NCBI GenBank assembly: GCA_029053015.1
Contig: JAIDHX010000015.1
Location: 1 to 64,000, forward strand
DNA from: Lachnospiraceae bacterium
Lineage (GTDB): Bacteria; Bacillota; Clostridia; Lachnospirales; Lachnospiraceae
Direction: 5' to 3'
Length of the DNA: 64,000 bases
Shown here: positions 8,353 to 16,672 of the stretch, one piece after another
Layout of the letters: each line of letters opens with the position of its first letter
Numbering within the stretch: the first letter of the stretch is position 1
The notes under the pieces: model-generated
The model's input: only the letters and a program-made list of their open reading frames with translations
Databases searched by the model: none
Told to the model about the DNA's origin: nothing
Made by a program: the position numbers and the translations under genes

Positions 8353-8883
8353 ATGAAGTTATTTGTTGCCCGTCATGGCCAAACGGTCTGGAATGCTCAA
8401 AACAGGGTATGTGGTGTTACTGATGTAAAATTGACAGAAAGGGGGATAGGCCAGGCAAAGGAGTTGTCCGATATAATACAAAATTACGATATTGATATAA
8501 TCATATCTTCCCCATTAAAAAGGGCCATAGAAACAAGCAAAATTGTTGCAGATAAGAATAGTATTCCTTTGCAAATAGAGGAACTGCTTATTGAACAGAA
8601 TTATGGAATATATGAGGGGGTAGATAGAAAAAATGATAGCTTTTTAGCCAACAAAAGAAATTTTGCTTATAAATACCCTGAAGGTGAATCTATGTTACAG
8701 GTAACATACAGGATATATGGGTTAATTGATAAACTGAAAGAGCAATATCAAGACAAAAATATTTTAATTATCACTCATGGAGGAGTATGTCGTATAATTA
8801 GAACTTATTTTCAGGATATGACAAATGATGAATTTTTCAATTATACGTTAGAAAATGGTAAATTAGAGGAATATGAGTTATAA
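8353..8883 (+). CDS. Histidine phosphatase family protein
   Basis: 176 residues of the phosphoglycerate-mutase-like phosphatase family. The phospho-accepting His lies in ARHGQTVWN at the N terminus, an Arg in SSPLKRAIET, and the second catalytic His in IITHGGVCRII. Members hydrolyse sugar phosphates, alpha-ribazole phosphate or nucleotides; the substrate here is unknown. The start follows AGAAAGG. Codon use is clearly more AT-rich than in the flanking genes (many AAT, ATA, TTA), which fits recent acquisition. It has its own promoter and no operon partners. Confidence 0.88.
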   Translation: MKLFVARHGQTVWNAQNRVCGVTDVKLTERGIGQAKELSDIIQNYDIDIIISSPLKRAIETSKIVADKNSIPLQIEELLIEQNYGIYEGVDRKNDSFLANKRNFAYKYPEGESMLQVTYRIYGLIDKLKEQYQDKNILIITHGGVCRIIRTYFQDMTNDEFFNYTLENGKLEEYEL

Positions 8884-9022
8884 GCAGTCTCTGGTTTATG
8901 GAATTGCTAGGTCATTATAACTTCTGTAATTGTATGTAAGAATATACATTATGCGGCTGACTTTATATATTGGAAACACAATTCCGAAAAGGGAGAAAAA
9001 TTAGAAAGAAGGGAGAGAAAAC

Positions 9023-9367
9023 ATGCCATTTATTGATGCGAAGGTTTCCGTAAAACTGAATGAGGAGAAAGAAAAGAACATTAAGGAGAGGCTGGGTAAG
9101 GCCGTATCCCTGATTCCGGGCAAGTCCGAGGGCTGGCTGATGGTCGGTCTGGAAGACGAATACTGCCTGTATTTTAAAGGGAATCAGGACGGCGCGACGG
9201 CTTTTGTCAAGGTGGATATTTACGGCGGTGAGAACAAAGCTGCGTTTGACAAACTCACCGGCGAAATCAGCACAATCCTGTATGAAGAGTTGTCCATTCC
9301 CAAGGACAGGATTTATGTGTCTTATCAGACGACGGCGCACTGGGGCTGGAACGGAAATAATTTTTAA
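9023..9367 (+). CDS. MIF/phenylpyruvate tautomerase-like protein
   Basis: 114 residues, the standard size for macrophage-migration-inhibitory-factor homologues. The catalytic N-terminal proline is present after Met (MPFIDAKVSV), and the C-terminal RIYVSYQTTAHWGWNGNNF matches the family ending where a Trp and Asn close the active site. Such proteins form trimers and have keto-enol tautomerase activity; in gut bacteria the physiological role is unclear. A strong AAGGGAGAG site precedes ATG 9023. The gene is monocistronic. Confidence 0.85.
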   Translation: MPFIDAKVSVKLNEEKEKNIKERLGKAVSLIPGKSEGWLMVGLEDEYCLYFKGNQDGATAFVKVDIYGGENKAAFDKLTGEISTILYEELSIPKDRIYVSYQTTAHWGWNGNNF

Positions 9368-9422
9368 TTTTTTGTAACGTTTTTTGTAAAAATCCATCTA
9401 ACAAACAGAGGTGGATTTTTTT

Positions 9423-10406
9423 ATGGAATTAAAACAGCGGGACGCGGATTACTGTAATTTAAAATTTGTGCTGATATTTCTGGTGGTATATGGACATTTG
9501 ATTGAGGGCAGACTGGAAGAATCCGCGTTTTTGACACAGATGTATCGTTTGATTTACACTGTGCATATGCCGTTGTTTTTATTTCTCTCCGGATTTTTTA
9601 TGAAGGGGGAAGCGCGGTGCCGGCAGCAGATGAAGCAGATGCTCCTTTACTACATTGTTCTGCAGGGTGCTATAGTCCTTTGGGCGGCGTTGTTTTCGGG
9701 AGGGGAGTACTCTGTCTTTGTACCGGTTTGGCATCTGTGGTATCTGCTCAGCCTTGGGTGTATGGCGGCTGTGGGCTGGCTCTGGTATCGGTTTGTCCGG
9801 CGTTTTCCAAAGGCGGACAAGTGGACAGTAAAGTTCGCCGTGCTTATTTTTGCTGTGTTTTTTGCATGTATGGCGGGGGACATGCCTTTTATCGGGCGTT
9901 TTTTGTCCCTGTCCAGAACCATTGTGTTTTTGCCGTATTTTTTGGGAGGATTATTTTGTCCGGACCATGTATCATGGAGAGAGTACCGCTTCATGGGGAT
10001 AGCGGCTCTTGTATGGTTTGGGCTGCTCTACTGCGCTGTGGGCAGATACATACCGGCCGATTTTTTCTATCAGGCGGACCCGTATGATGACGGATTGTTT
10101 ATTTTGGGCGCGTTTTGCAGGCTGCTGTGCTACTTTATGGGAGGCAGTCTGGGATTGCTTTTGCTGAGTTTTACTACGTGCAGGCGGGTATGGTTTTCCA
10201 AGATTGGCACTGATACGCTGGTAGTTTATCTGCTGCACGCACCCATGGTCAAGCTTTTTGACAGAATAAAACTGCCAATCGGGTGGTTTATCTATGCTTC
10301 ACCGTTTTTGGCATTTTATATTATATATTTTCTTTACAGGGCTTCCCGGTGGACGGGACAAATGTATGCTATCAGGCAGACAGGGAGGAGACATGGCAGC
10401 GTTTAA
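9423..10406 (+). CDS. Membrane acyltransferase (acyltransferase 3 family)
   Basis: About 327 residues with roughly ten membrane helices. The N-terminal KFVLIFLVVYGHLIEG and RLIYTVHMPLFLFLSGFFM match acyltransferase-3/OafA-like enzymes, in which the His of YGH acts in transfer of acyl (often acetyl) groups to sugars on the outer face of the membrane. The best start is ATG 9423, eight bases after AGAGGTGG; GTG 9411 lies inside that site. Its 3' end overlaps the ECF sigma gene by 14 bp, suggesting translational coupling. Confidence 0.85.
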   Translation: MELKQRDADYCNLKFVLIFLVVYGHLIEGRLEESAFLTQMYRLIYTVHMPLFLFLSGFFMKGEARCRQQMKQMLLYYIVLQGAIVLWAALFSGGEYSVFVPVWHLWYLLSLGCMAAVGWLWYRFVRRFPKADKWTVKFAVLIFAVFFACMAGDMPFIGRFLSLSRTIVFLPYFLGGLFCPDHVSWREYRFMGIAALVWFGLLYCAVGRYIPADFFYQADPYDDGLFILGAFCRLLCYFMGGSLGLLLLSFTTCRRVWFSKIGTDTLVVYLLHAPMVKLFDRIKLPIGWFIYASPFLAFYIIYFLYRASRWTGQMYAIRQTGRRHGSV

Positions 10407-10890
10407 AGAAATATATCAGGAATATGGAAAAAAGGTATATCGCTTTCTCTTGTCTCTGACGGGAAGTCCGCAGGAGGCAGAGGAGCTTTTACAGGAGACC
10501 TTCTATCAGGCGTTTCTGCATGTGGACAAGTTTGAAGGCAGATGCAGCATTTATACATGGTTGTGCCAGATTGGCAAAAACGCGTGGCTGCAGGAGCGTA
10601 GGAGGAAAAGCCGGTTCAGTGAAAAGGAATTGGGAGAACTGACCTTGTCAGACAATTCTCCATCACCGGAGGACATTTCTGTTCGGAGGGAGGAATATGA
10701 GCGCATTAGACGGGCAGTACAGAGGCTTGAGGAACCATACAGAGAGGTCTTTGTGATGCATGTGTTTGGTGGTGTGAAGCTGAGAGAAATTGCGTTGCAA
10801 TATGGAAAAACGGAAAGCTGGGCGCGGGTGACTTATTATCGTGCTAAACAAAAAATATGCGAAGACAATGAGCGCGGAAAAGAGGTGTAG
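10393..10890 (+). CDS. ECF RNA polymerase sigma factor
   Basis: 165 residues. Region 2 is seen in EEAEELLQETFYQAFLHVDKF-type sequence (EAEELLQETFYQAF) with IYTWLCQIGKNAW, and region 4 in VFVMHVFGGVKLREIALQYGKTESWARVTYYRAKQKI. The start ATG 10393 has GGAGGAG upstream and lies inside the acyltransferase gene. The next gene, 1 bp downstream, is a zinc-finger anti-sigma factor, the standard partner. The pair probably responds to an envelope or DNA-damage signal, given the endonuclease IV gene that follows. Confidence 0.92.
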   Translation: MAAFKEIYQEYGKKVYRFLLSLTGSPQEAEELLQETFYQAFLHVDKFEGRCSIYTWLCQIGKNAWLQERRRKSRFSEKELGELTLSDNSPSPEDISVRREEYERIRRAVQRLEEPYREVFVMHVFGGVKLREIALQYGKTESWARVTYYRAKQKICEDNERGKEV

Positions 10891-10891
10891 G

Positions 10892-11743
10892 ATGAAACTA
10901 TCTTGTGAAGTCATAAGAGATTTGCTTCCCCTGTATGAGGATGAGGTTTGCAGTGAGGAGAGCAGGGGGCTGGTGGAGGAGCATTTGGCAGAGTGTGCGG
11001 AGTGCAGAGCCTTGCAGGAAAAGTTTAAGATTCCGGAAGTAACATTGCTGCCTGAGGAGGAAATTTTTTTGGCGGAAGAGGAGAAGAGAATTCAGAGAAT
11101 CTTTCGCAGAATAAAACGCCGGTGGAGACTTTCTCTTGCAGCAGTGCTTTTGCTGATTCCCCTTACCTTTGTGGGTATTATGGGGTATCATGAATATAGG
11201 GGTGAAGGTCTTTGCTTTACAAATTTAGATGAAGTGATGATATGCAGCCGGTTCTTTAAGCTTTTGCAGGAAGGAAAATATGAAGAGGCAGCCGCCATGA
11301 TTGATTTCGCAAGCGGATTCCAAAGCATAAGAGAAAGAGAGTTTCTGGAAGGCGGTCTTGAAGAAGCATGGTATGCATGGTATGATAAAAATTATGGTTA
11401 TACACCAGACATGTCTGAGGAAGAATATGTACAAAAATGGCGGACGGCTTTTGTAAAATTTATGGAAGAAAACCATGTGCTGATTCAGCGGGCAAGATAC
11501 AGTGACGCGTACAGGATAGGTACGGAATGGGCAATAGAATATGCTGTGACGGAAAATGTAGTGAACATGGACGGGTCCAACAGGGTTTTTAAGATAAGCA
11601 TGGTGATTCGTGACGGGAAACTGCTTATAACGTCTGCCAATGTAGGTTTTGACATAGAGGATTCAAACATCCCCTCTTTTTTGGATATATTCTTTCGTAA
11701 ATTTGATGAAAACGGAGGAGGAGTCGAATGCTTCTTACAATAG
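10892..11743 (+). CDS. Anti-sigma factor, zf-HC2 type with one membrane helix
   Basis: 283 residues from ATG 10892, one base after the sigma stop and preceded by AGAGGTG. The N-terminal cytoplasmic domain has the HC2 zinc motif (VEEHLAECAECRAL), which holds the sigma factor. One membrane helix follows near residues 85-105 (LSLAAVLLLIPLTFVGIMGY). The extracytoplasmic C-terminal domain is about 170 residues, of unknown fold, with FFKLLQEGKYEEAAAMIDF resembling DUF-type sensor regions. It is the likely signal receiver for the sigma factor at 10393. Its last 16 bp overlap nfo. Confidence 0.88.
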   Translation: MKLSCEVIRDLLPLYEDEVCSEESRGLVEEHLAECAECRALQEKFKIPEVTLLPEEEIFLAEEEKRIQRIFRRIKRRWRLSLAAVLLLIPLTFVGIMGYHEYRGEGLCFTNLDEVMICSRFFKLLQEGKYEEAAAMIDFASGFQSIREREFLEGGLEEAWYAWYDKNYGYTPDMSEEEYVQKWRTAFVKFMEENHVLIQRARYSDAYRIGTEWAIEYAVTENVVNMDGSNRVFKISMVIRDGKLLITSANVGFDIEDSNIPSFLDIFFRKFDENGGGVECFLQ

Positions 11744-12561
11744 GAGCACATATGTCGGTTGCCAAAGGATATGCGCATATGGGCAGGGAGGCTTTGGGAA
11801 TAGGAGCGAATACACTGCAGTTTTTCGCAAGGAATCCACGCGGCGCGAAAGCGCGGGCGCTGGATGAGCGTGACCTGAAGGCCTTTGCCGCTCTCTTTGG
11901 GGAGGGCGGACTGCGCTGTGTGGTGGCGCATGCGCCATACACGATGAATGCCTGCTCGAGTGATGGGCATCTGCGGGAGCTTGCCGCGGAGATGATGGCG
12001 GGCGATTTAAAGGTGATGGAGTATTTTCCGGGGAATTTCTATAATTTTCACCCGGGAAGCCATGTAGGACAGGGCGCTGTTACGGCGGTCGTGCAGATAG
12101 CGGATGTGCTGAACAAAGTGCTTTATCCGGAGATGCGTACCATGGTGCTGTTGGAGACGATGGCGGGCAAAGGAACGGAGATTGGCAGAAGTTTTGAGGA
12201 ACTGAGAGAGATTATGAATAGGGTGGAGCTGTCGGAAAAGGTAGGGGTCTGTATGGATTCCTGCCATATGTGGGATGCCGGATATGATATCGCCGGAGAC
12301 TTGGAGGGCGTGCTGAAAGAGTTTGACAGCGTGATTGGGCTTGAAAAACTGAAAGCGTTTCATTTAAACGACAGCCTGAACGACAGGGGAAGCCATAAAG
12401 ACCGGCATGCTCTGTTGGGGGAAGGAAAGATAGGGATGGAGGCCTTGCTTGCCATTGTGTCAAATCCGGCCCTTTGCAAATTGCCCTTTATCTTGGAAAC
12501 GCCGACAGACATGGCGGGACATGCGGCGGAAATGCAGAGATTAAAGGAGTTGCTGAAATGA
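11728..12561 (+). CDS. nfo: Deoxyribonuclease IV (AP endonuclease)
   Basis: 277 residues, full length for endonuclease IV. Metal-binding and active-site motifs are present in order: GAHMSVAKGY, VAHAPYTMN, NFHPGSHVG, LLETMAGKG, VCMDSCHMWDAGYD, AFHLNDSLNDRGSHKDRH and ILETPT. It cuts the backbone 5' of abasic sites in base-excision repair and acts with a trinuclear zinc centre. ATG 11728 follows GGAGGAG and overlaps the anti-sigma gene by 16 bp, so it is in the sigma operon. This suggests that the ECF sigma factor influences DNA repair. Confidence 0.95.
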   Translation: MLLTIGAHMSVAKGYAHMGREALGIGANTLQFFARNPRGAKARALDERDLKAFAALFGEGGLRCVVAHAPYTMNACSSDGHLRELAAEMMAGDLKVMEYFPGNFYNFHPGSHVGQGAVTAVVQIADVLNKVLYPEMRTMVLLETMAGKGTEIGRSFEELREIMNRVELSEKVGVCMDSCHMWDAGYDIAGDLEGVLKEFDSVIGLEKLKAFHLNDSLNDRGSHKDRHALLGEGKIGMEALLAIVSNPALCKLPFILETPTDMAGHAAEMQRLKELLK

Positions 12562-13502
12562 TGGAGAATAGCGGGAAGAGACTGGAGCAGATGATGAAAA
12601 CCGGGCGTAAAAAGAAATTATGGGCAGTGCTTTGCCTGTTAAGCCTCTTTCTGATAGCGGGGCTGGCGGTATGGCGGATAACTGCTGTCCCAGAGCAGGA
12701 GAATAACAGGCAGAGTGACAAAACAGAAACAGCGTTTCAACCGATTTTGTCGGCAGCAGGAGTGGAGCCGGCGGCAATGGTATTTGGTGCAGAGGCAGAA
12801 GCTGTGAGGTCGGCAGCATTGGCAGTCACGGAAGCAGGGATGGCAGCAGAAGCAATCCACAGCAAGACAGCACAGGAAGAACCGGAGATTGTCATGGAAT
12901 ATACGGCAGGCAGTGCACAGTATACCGTTACAATTCAAAATACCTTTGAGGAGTACTGCGCCGGTGATATGTCGGGGTATGTATACCGTATCTGCCTTTT
13001 GGATATGAATGGTGGAATGCTGCAGGAGCTTTTCTATGGCGGGGGCTATCCGGAACTTGGGTGTGATATAGAGTACGGGGATGTACGTCTTGGCGATGTG
13101 AACTTTGACGGCTATTCTGATTTGACGGTGGTGTATTTTCCGTGGGGGAAAAGTAATTTTAATTCGCAATACGTGTATTTATGGAATGTGAACCAAGGTA
13201 TCTTTATGGAAGAGCCGATTGAACTTCATGGCAATTATGAGATATATGAAGAAAAGAAAGCGTTTGTGATAGCACATCCGAGTATGTGGGAATATAATTG
13301 CAGCGCGTATCGGATAGTGGATGGGGAGTTGTTGGAGCTACGCAGTTATTCTCAAAATTTTGAAAGCAACCAAATTAAGATATACGACTGTGTGGAGGAT
13401 AAGATTCTGCTGGAAGAAATTGCAGAGCCTGACGCAGAAGAAGTAGGAGAAATTTTGTTTGATAAGGATTATTATGCCGATATATTTTGGGAAGGGCTGT
13501 AA
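12558..13502 (+). CDS. Membrane-anchored protein with FG-GAP/XAC2610-like domain
   Basis: 314 residues from ATG 12558, which overlaps the nfo stop (ATGA) and has AAAGGAG upstream. A basic N terminus and one membrane helix (LWAVLCLLSLFLIAGLAVW, about residues 22-40) are followed by a low-complexity Ala/Glu linker and an outside domain. That domain holds GDVNFDGYSDLTVVYF, which resembles calcium-binding DxNxDGxxD loops of FG-GAP or XAC2610-like proteins. The ligand is unknown. It is the last gene of the sigma/anti-sigma/nfo operon; a small AAAAAG/CTTTTT hairpin follows the stop. Confidence 0.7.
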   Translation: MMENSGKRLEQMMKTGRKKKLWAVLCLLSLFLIAGLAVWRITAVPEQENNRQSDKTETAFQPILSAAGVEPAAMVFGAEAEAVRSAALAVTEAGMAAEAIHSKTAQEEPEIVMEYTAGSAQYTVTIQNTFEEYCAGDMSGYVYRICLLDMNGGMLQELFYGGGYPELGCDIEYGDVRLGDVNFDGYSDLTVVYFPWGKSNFNSQYVYLWNVNQGIFMEEPIELHGNYEIYEEKKAFVIAHPSMWEYNCSAYRIVDGELLELRSYSQNFESNQIKIYDCVEDKILLEEIAEPDAEEVGEILFDKDYYADIFWEGL

Positions 13503-13618
13503 AAAGAGGACTTTTTGTTGTATAGTATATATATCATCTTAGATGTCATAATGAGAAATGCAGAAGAGAATAGATTTTACAAGATGAAGCCGGAATGGAG
13601 TGTGAAGAAAGGAATCAT

Positions 13619-14485
13619 ATGGGAATTTTAGATAATTTGTTAGGAAAAAAAGACCAGGCGGAACAGGAAGAAACTGAGAAAAGTGAAAGCAATACCGGAT
13701 ACAAAAAGGTGGACGTCAACAAACCGCTGGAAAATTTCCGCTTAAATGTGCTGCTTAAGGAAACGAAGGAAAATCAGACAGAGACGGGTATGAACATGCT
13801 TTTTGAAGAGATTGTGATGAACGCACATTTTCTGTCGGTTATCTTTTTGTCTGAGCTGCCAAAGCCGAATGAGGACGGCACAGCCACTTTTCAGAAGAAT
13901 ACAACCATGCAGATGCCCATGCTGTCCAGTGCGGGAGGAAAGCATTTTTACCCTGTTTTTACGGATCATAACGAGCTGGCAAAATGGCAGAAGATGGAAA
14001 AGTCCAATACATTGATACTGACTTTTGACGATTATGCGGCTTTTTTGGAGAAAAATGAGCAGGCAGAAGGCATTGTGATAAACCCATTCAGTGATAATTT
14101 TGTACTGAACCGGAAGCTGATGGCACACCTAAAGACACAGAAGGATTTGCGAACAAAGGGAGTCTCCCGAAATAAAATTACCAAGGATACAAAGGTGATG
14201 GTGGGGGAACCGAAAGAATATCCGACGGAAATGGTGGAAGCCCTGCAGGAGCATATGAGGGGCGTGCCTGCCATAGAACGCGCATGGCTCAGGCTTATGA
14301 TTAAGGACAATGTGCAGAGTTTTCTGGTCGTGGTGGACTTTGTGGGAAACAGGGAGGAGATTTTCGGTCAAATTGCCGCTGTCGCACGCCCGCATCTGAA
14401 AAATATTTATGTGGATATGATACCATACCAGGACGGCTTTGGGGAAAAAGCGGTAGAGAATGTAGAACCATTTTATCAAAAGTAA
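13619..14485 (+). CDS. SseB-family protein (enhanced serine sensitivity-like)
   Basis: 288 residues from ATG 13619 after GAAAGGA. The N terminus is charged, then come an SseB N-terminal-like domain (FLSVIFLSELPK, the segment YPVFTDHNELAKWQ, and the GIVINPFSDNFVL motif) and an SseB C-terminal domain (ERAWLRLMIKDNVQSFLVVVDF). SseB-like domains are common in Bacillota; their biochemical role is not established and the name comes from a serine-sensitivity phenotype in E. coli. No signal peptide. It stands 44 bp upstream of the large regulator and may be co-transcribed with it. Confidence 0.8.
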   Translation: MGILDNLLGKKDQAEQEETEKSESNTGYKKVDVNKPLENFRLNVLLKETKENQTETGMNMLFEEIVMNAHFLSVIFLSELPKPNEDGTATFQKNTTMQMPMLSSAGGKHFYPVFTDHNELAKWQKMEKSNTLILTFDDYAAFLEKNEQAEGIVINPFSDNFVLNRKLMAHLKTQKDLRTKGVSRNKITKDTKVMVGEPKEYPTEMVEALQEHMRGVPAIERAWLRLMIKDNVQSFLVVVDFVGNREEIFGQIAAVARPHLKNIYVDMIPYQDGFGEKAVENVEPFYQK

Positions 14486-14529
14486 TCGGGTAGGAAACAA
14501 AGGGTCAGGAAATCAGGAGAGAATATACG

Positions 14530-16401
14530 ATGGATAAAACGCAAGAAGTGACTTTTCACACTTTTTTAAAAGCGATGCGAAAAGGAAAAAAGGTAACGTT
14601 AGACAGACTTAGTAAGGGGATATGCTCTGCCAGTATGCTGGCGCGGATTGAGGCCGGAGAGCGTCTGCCGGAAAAAATAGTCAGAGACAGGTTTCTGGAA
14701 AGACTGGGACTGACAAATGACTGGTATGAAGACTATCTGCAGCCGGATGAGCATGCACTGTGGAAAAGCTGGAAGGCGCTGCTTCGGGCTGTGGAAAACA
14801 AGGATTATAAAGAAGCGGATAGCCTGATAGAGCAGTATGAACAGGATAACCATCGTCATAGTAATGTGATAGAAAGACAGTTTTATCTGGCAATGAAGGG
14901 GCAGCTTGCGCAATACCGGAATGTGCCGGAAGCAGAGCTGTGTATGTTGTATGAGAAAGCGCTGCGGCTTACTGTGCCGGAAATTATGTATGACAAGTGG
15001 AGGAAACAGTCATTTTCCCTGCAGGAATGGAATCTGCTTCTGGAGTATATCCACTTTGGCGGGGACATCGGAAAAATAGAGTGGGAAGAAGATCCATATG
15101 TTTATCAAAAGGCTGCGTATGAACTGTTGCTGGAAGAATTTCAGAAAGCAGTGAAAGATGTGTATGGACGTGTAAAAATTTTCCCTAAAGCGGTATATTA
15201 TTACAGTATGGTGCAGATGAAGCAGCCCAAGGCGGATTGGGAATGTGAAAGGCTGCTCCGCCTTTGCAGACAGGCGATTGCCATGCTGCGTTCCACGGGA
15301 AGAATGTACTATCTCTATGAACTGTTGGAGATAAAAGAGAAATTGCTTACTGTATCCGGGCAGGGAGCGCTTTTTGAGAAAGAAATGACAGAAACGCGGG
15401 AACTGAAGAAGGTGCTGTCTGCGTTATATCGAAAATACCATGTCTCGGAAAAAACAGAAAATTGCTGTTACCTGTATTGGCAGACAGACAACGAACGCAT
15501 TGGAGACGTGATAAGAAAGCGGCGCAAACTGCTGGGGCTGACACAGAAACAGCTTTGCGAAGGCATTTGCGAGTCCAGAACCTTGCAGAGGCTGGAGAGC
15601 AATAAAACCAGAGCGCAGATGGCGGTAGTCAGGCAACTGCTGGAAAGGCTGGGGCTTCCATTTGAATTCCAGCGCTTGGAGGTTATTTCAGACAACTATG
15701 AAGCTGTTGTTTTGTATAGGGAAATGAATCAAGCATCAAACGCGCATGAAAGCGATAGAGCAGAAAAATTATTGCAGCGTCTGGTACCGCTGATTTCCAT
15801 GCAGAATATTCAAAACAGGCAGGAAGTAAAGCGGTCGGAGGCGATCAATCAGTTAGGACAGGGGAAGATAACATTAAGAGAGTATGTGGAACAAATAAAG
15901 GAGGCCTTAGGGTATACGGCTGTGTCTGCAGATATGAAAAATCTGCAGGAGGGATATCTGACATGTGTTGAAATCGGCTGTATATACAATATTGCGACGC
16001 GTGTGGAAGAGGGGGAAGCATGGCAATACTTTAAGCCCTTATGGGAAATCTATAACCGGTATGAAGAAGAAAACGACGTCGAAGTACACATCAGCATGTA
16101 TTTGCTGGTGATGATCGGGATAGCCAGTCATCTGGGAAATGTAGGGAGGTATCGGGAAGCCAACAGAATCAGTGACAGAGCCATCAAAGAAAGTTTAAAA
16201 TCGGGAAGAATATACATGCTGCATGATTATATATACAATAAATGCTGGAATGACATGGAATGTCAGAAGCTGGGGATTCCTACAGAGACTGCCTGTACCG
16301 GACAGGCAGAACTGCAGGCATGCATCCTGCTCAGCCGATTCTGTCAGGAAAAATCCTATGAAGCGCACTATTGCAGAAAGATGAAGGAATGGTATGATTA
16401 G
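14530..16401 (+). CDS. Tandem XRE-HTH/TPR regulator, probable peptide-pheromone receptor (RRNPPA-like)
   Basis: 623 residues. An XRE-type HTH covers residues 8-65 (VTLDRLSKGICSASMLARIE), followed by about 250 residues of TPR-like helices. A second HTH starts at residue 323 (LTQKQLCEGICESRTLQRLE) and is again followed by about 235 helical residues. The two HTHs share the pattern L..GIC....L.R.E and both end in ERLGL, so the protein looks like an internal duplication. HTH plus TPR is the layout of RRNPPA receptors (PlcR, NprR, Rgg, PrgX), which bind imported signal peptides; those are usually half this length. A 55-codon secreted-peptide gene overlaps the stop on the other strand. The start follows CAGGAGAG. 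Binding of the box at 16625-16672 is inferred. Confidence 0.8.
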   Translation: MDKTQEVTFHTFLKAMRKGKKVTLDRLSKGICSASMLARIEAGERLPEKIVRDRFLERLGLTNDWYEDYLQPDEHALWKSWKALLRAVENKDYKEADSLIEQYEQDNHRHSNVIERQFYLAMKGQLAQYRNVPEAELCMLYEKALRLTVPEIMYDKWRKQSFSLQEWNLLLEYIHFGGDIGKIEWEEDPYVYQKAAYELLLEEFQKAVKDVYGRVKIFPKAVYYYSMVQMKQPKADWECERLLRLCRQAIAMLRSTGRMYYLYELLEIKEKLLTVSGQGALFEKEMTETRELKKVLSALYRKYHVSEKTENCCYLYWQTDNERIGDVIRKRRKLLGLTQKQLCEGICESRTLQRLESNKTRAQMAVVRQLLERLGLPFEFQRLEVISDNYEAVVLYREMNQASNAHESDRAEKLLQRLVPLISMQNIQNRQEVKRSEAINQLGQGKITLREYVEQIKEALGYTAVSADMKNLQEGYLTCVEIGCIYNIATRVEEGEAWQYFKPLWEIYNRYEEENDVEVHISMYLLVMIGIASHLGNVGRYREANRISDRAIKESLKSGRIYMLHDYIYNKCWNDMECQKLGIPTETACTGQAELQACILLSRFCQEKSYEAHYCRKMKEWYD

Positions 16402-16565
16402 CCTTGTTTTTTGTCTTTCGGCTTATTGTCATCTGCAAAAAGCCAGACAGAAGCCTTAGGGTTTTCTTTGGAAAAGTTGTAAGTCCGTTTTGCAGAAGAG
16501 CAGACAGAAAGCAATAGGGAAGTAATAACAGCAACAGTGATAGTCCGCTTGAAAATGTGCCTCAT
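16398..16565 (-). CDS. Small secreted peptide, candidate pheromone precursor
   Basis: A 55-residue open frame with GGAGGT exactly 8 bases before ATG 16565 and its own promoter. The N terminus is MRHIFKR, then a hydrophobic stretch (TITVAVITSLLLSV) and a plausible signal-peptidase site after CSSA (residue 25). The predicted 30-residue mature part is very basic, with a hydrophobic patch ASVWLFA (38-44) and a charged tail DDNKPKDKKQG. Its stop overlaps that of the tandem-HTH regulator by 4 bp. Size, signal peptide and position match pheromone precursors such as PapR and NprX. The processed active form cannot be seen. It has no cysteine in the mature part, so it is unlike the peptide at 20613. 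Confidence 0.75.
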   Translation of the reverse strand: MRHIFKRTITVAVITSLLLSVCSSAKRTYNFSKENPKASVWLFADDNKPKDKKQG

Positions 16566-16598
16566 TTGTAAGTACCTCCAATGATTTTATTTTTTTAT

Positions 16599-16627
16599 AG
16601 TATAGTTTTTATAATAGAATGGTTCAA
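16599..16627 (-). promoter_or_regulatory. Promoter of the secreted-peptide gene
   Basis: On the minus strand TTGAAC (16627-16622), a 17-bp spacer, TATACT (16604-16599). The -35 overlaps the outer end of the left arm of the inverted repeat, the position expected for an activator that contacts RNA polymerase. Confidence 0.7.
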
Positions 16628-16672
16628 GCGTCAGAGTTGTCAAAAAATGGAATTTGACAACTCTGACGCTTG
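16625..16672. promoter_or_regulatory. Perfect 20-bp inverted repeat, shared divergent regulatory site
   Basis: Left arm CAAGCGTCAGAGTTGTCAAA (16625-16644) and its exact reverse complement (16653-16672) surround an 8-bp spacer. There are no mismatches. Promoter elements for both divergent transcripts start at the outer edge of each arm, at mirror-image distances. The same 20 bases recur at 22127-22146. The most likely binder is the two-HTH regulator next door. TTGACA occurs inside each arm and might itself serve as a -35, but no good -10 lies at the right distance. Confidence 0.85.
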
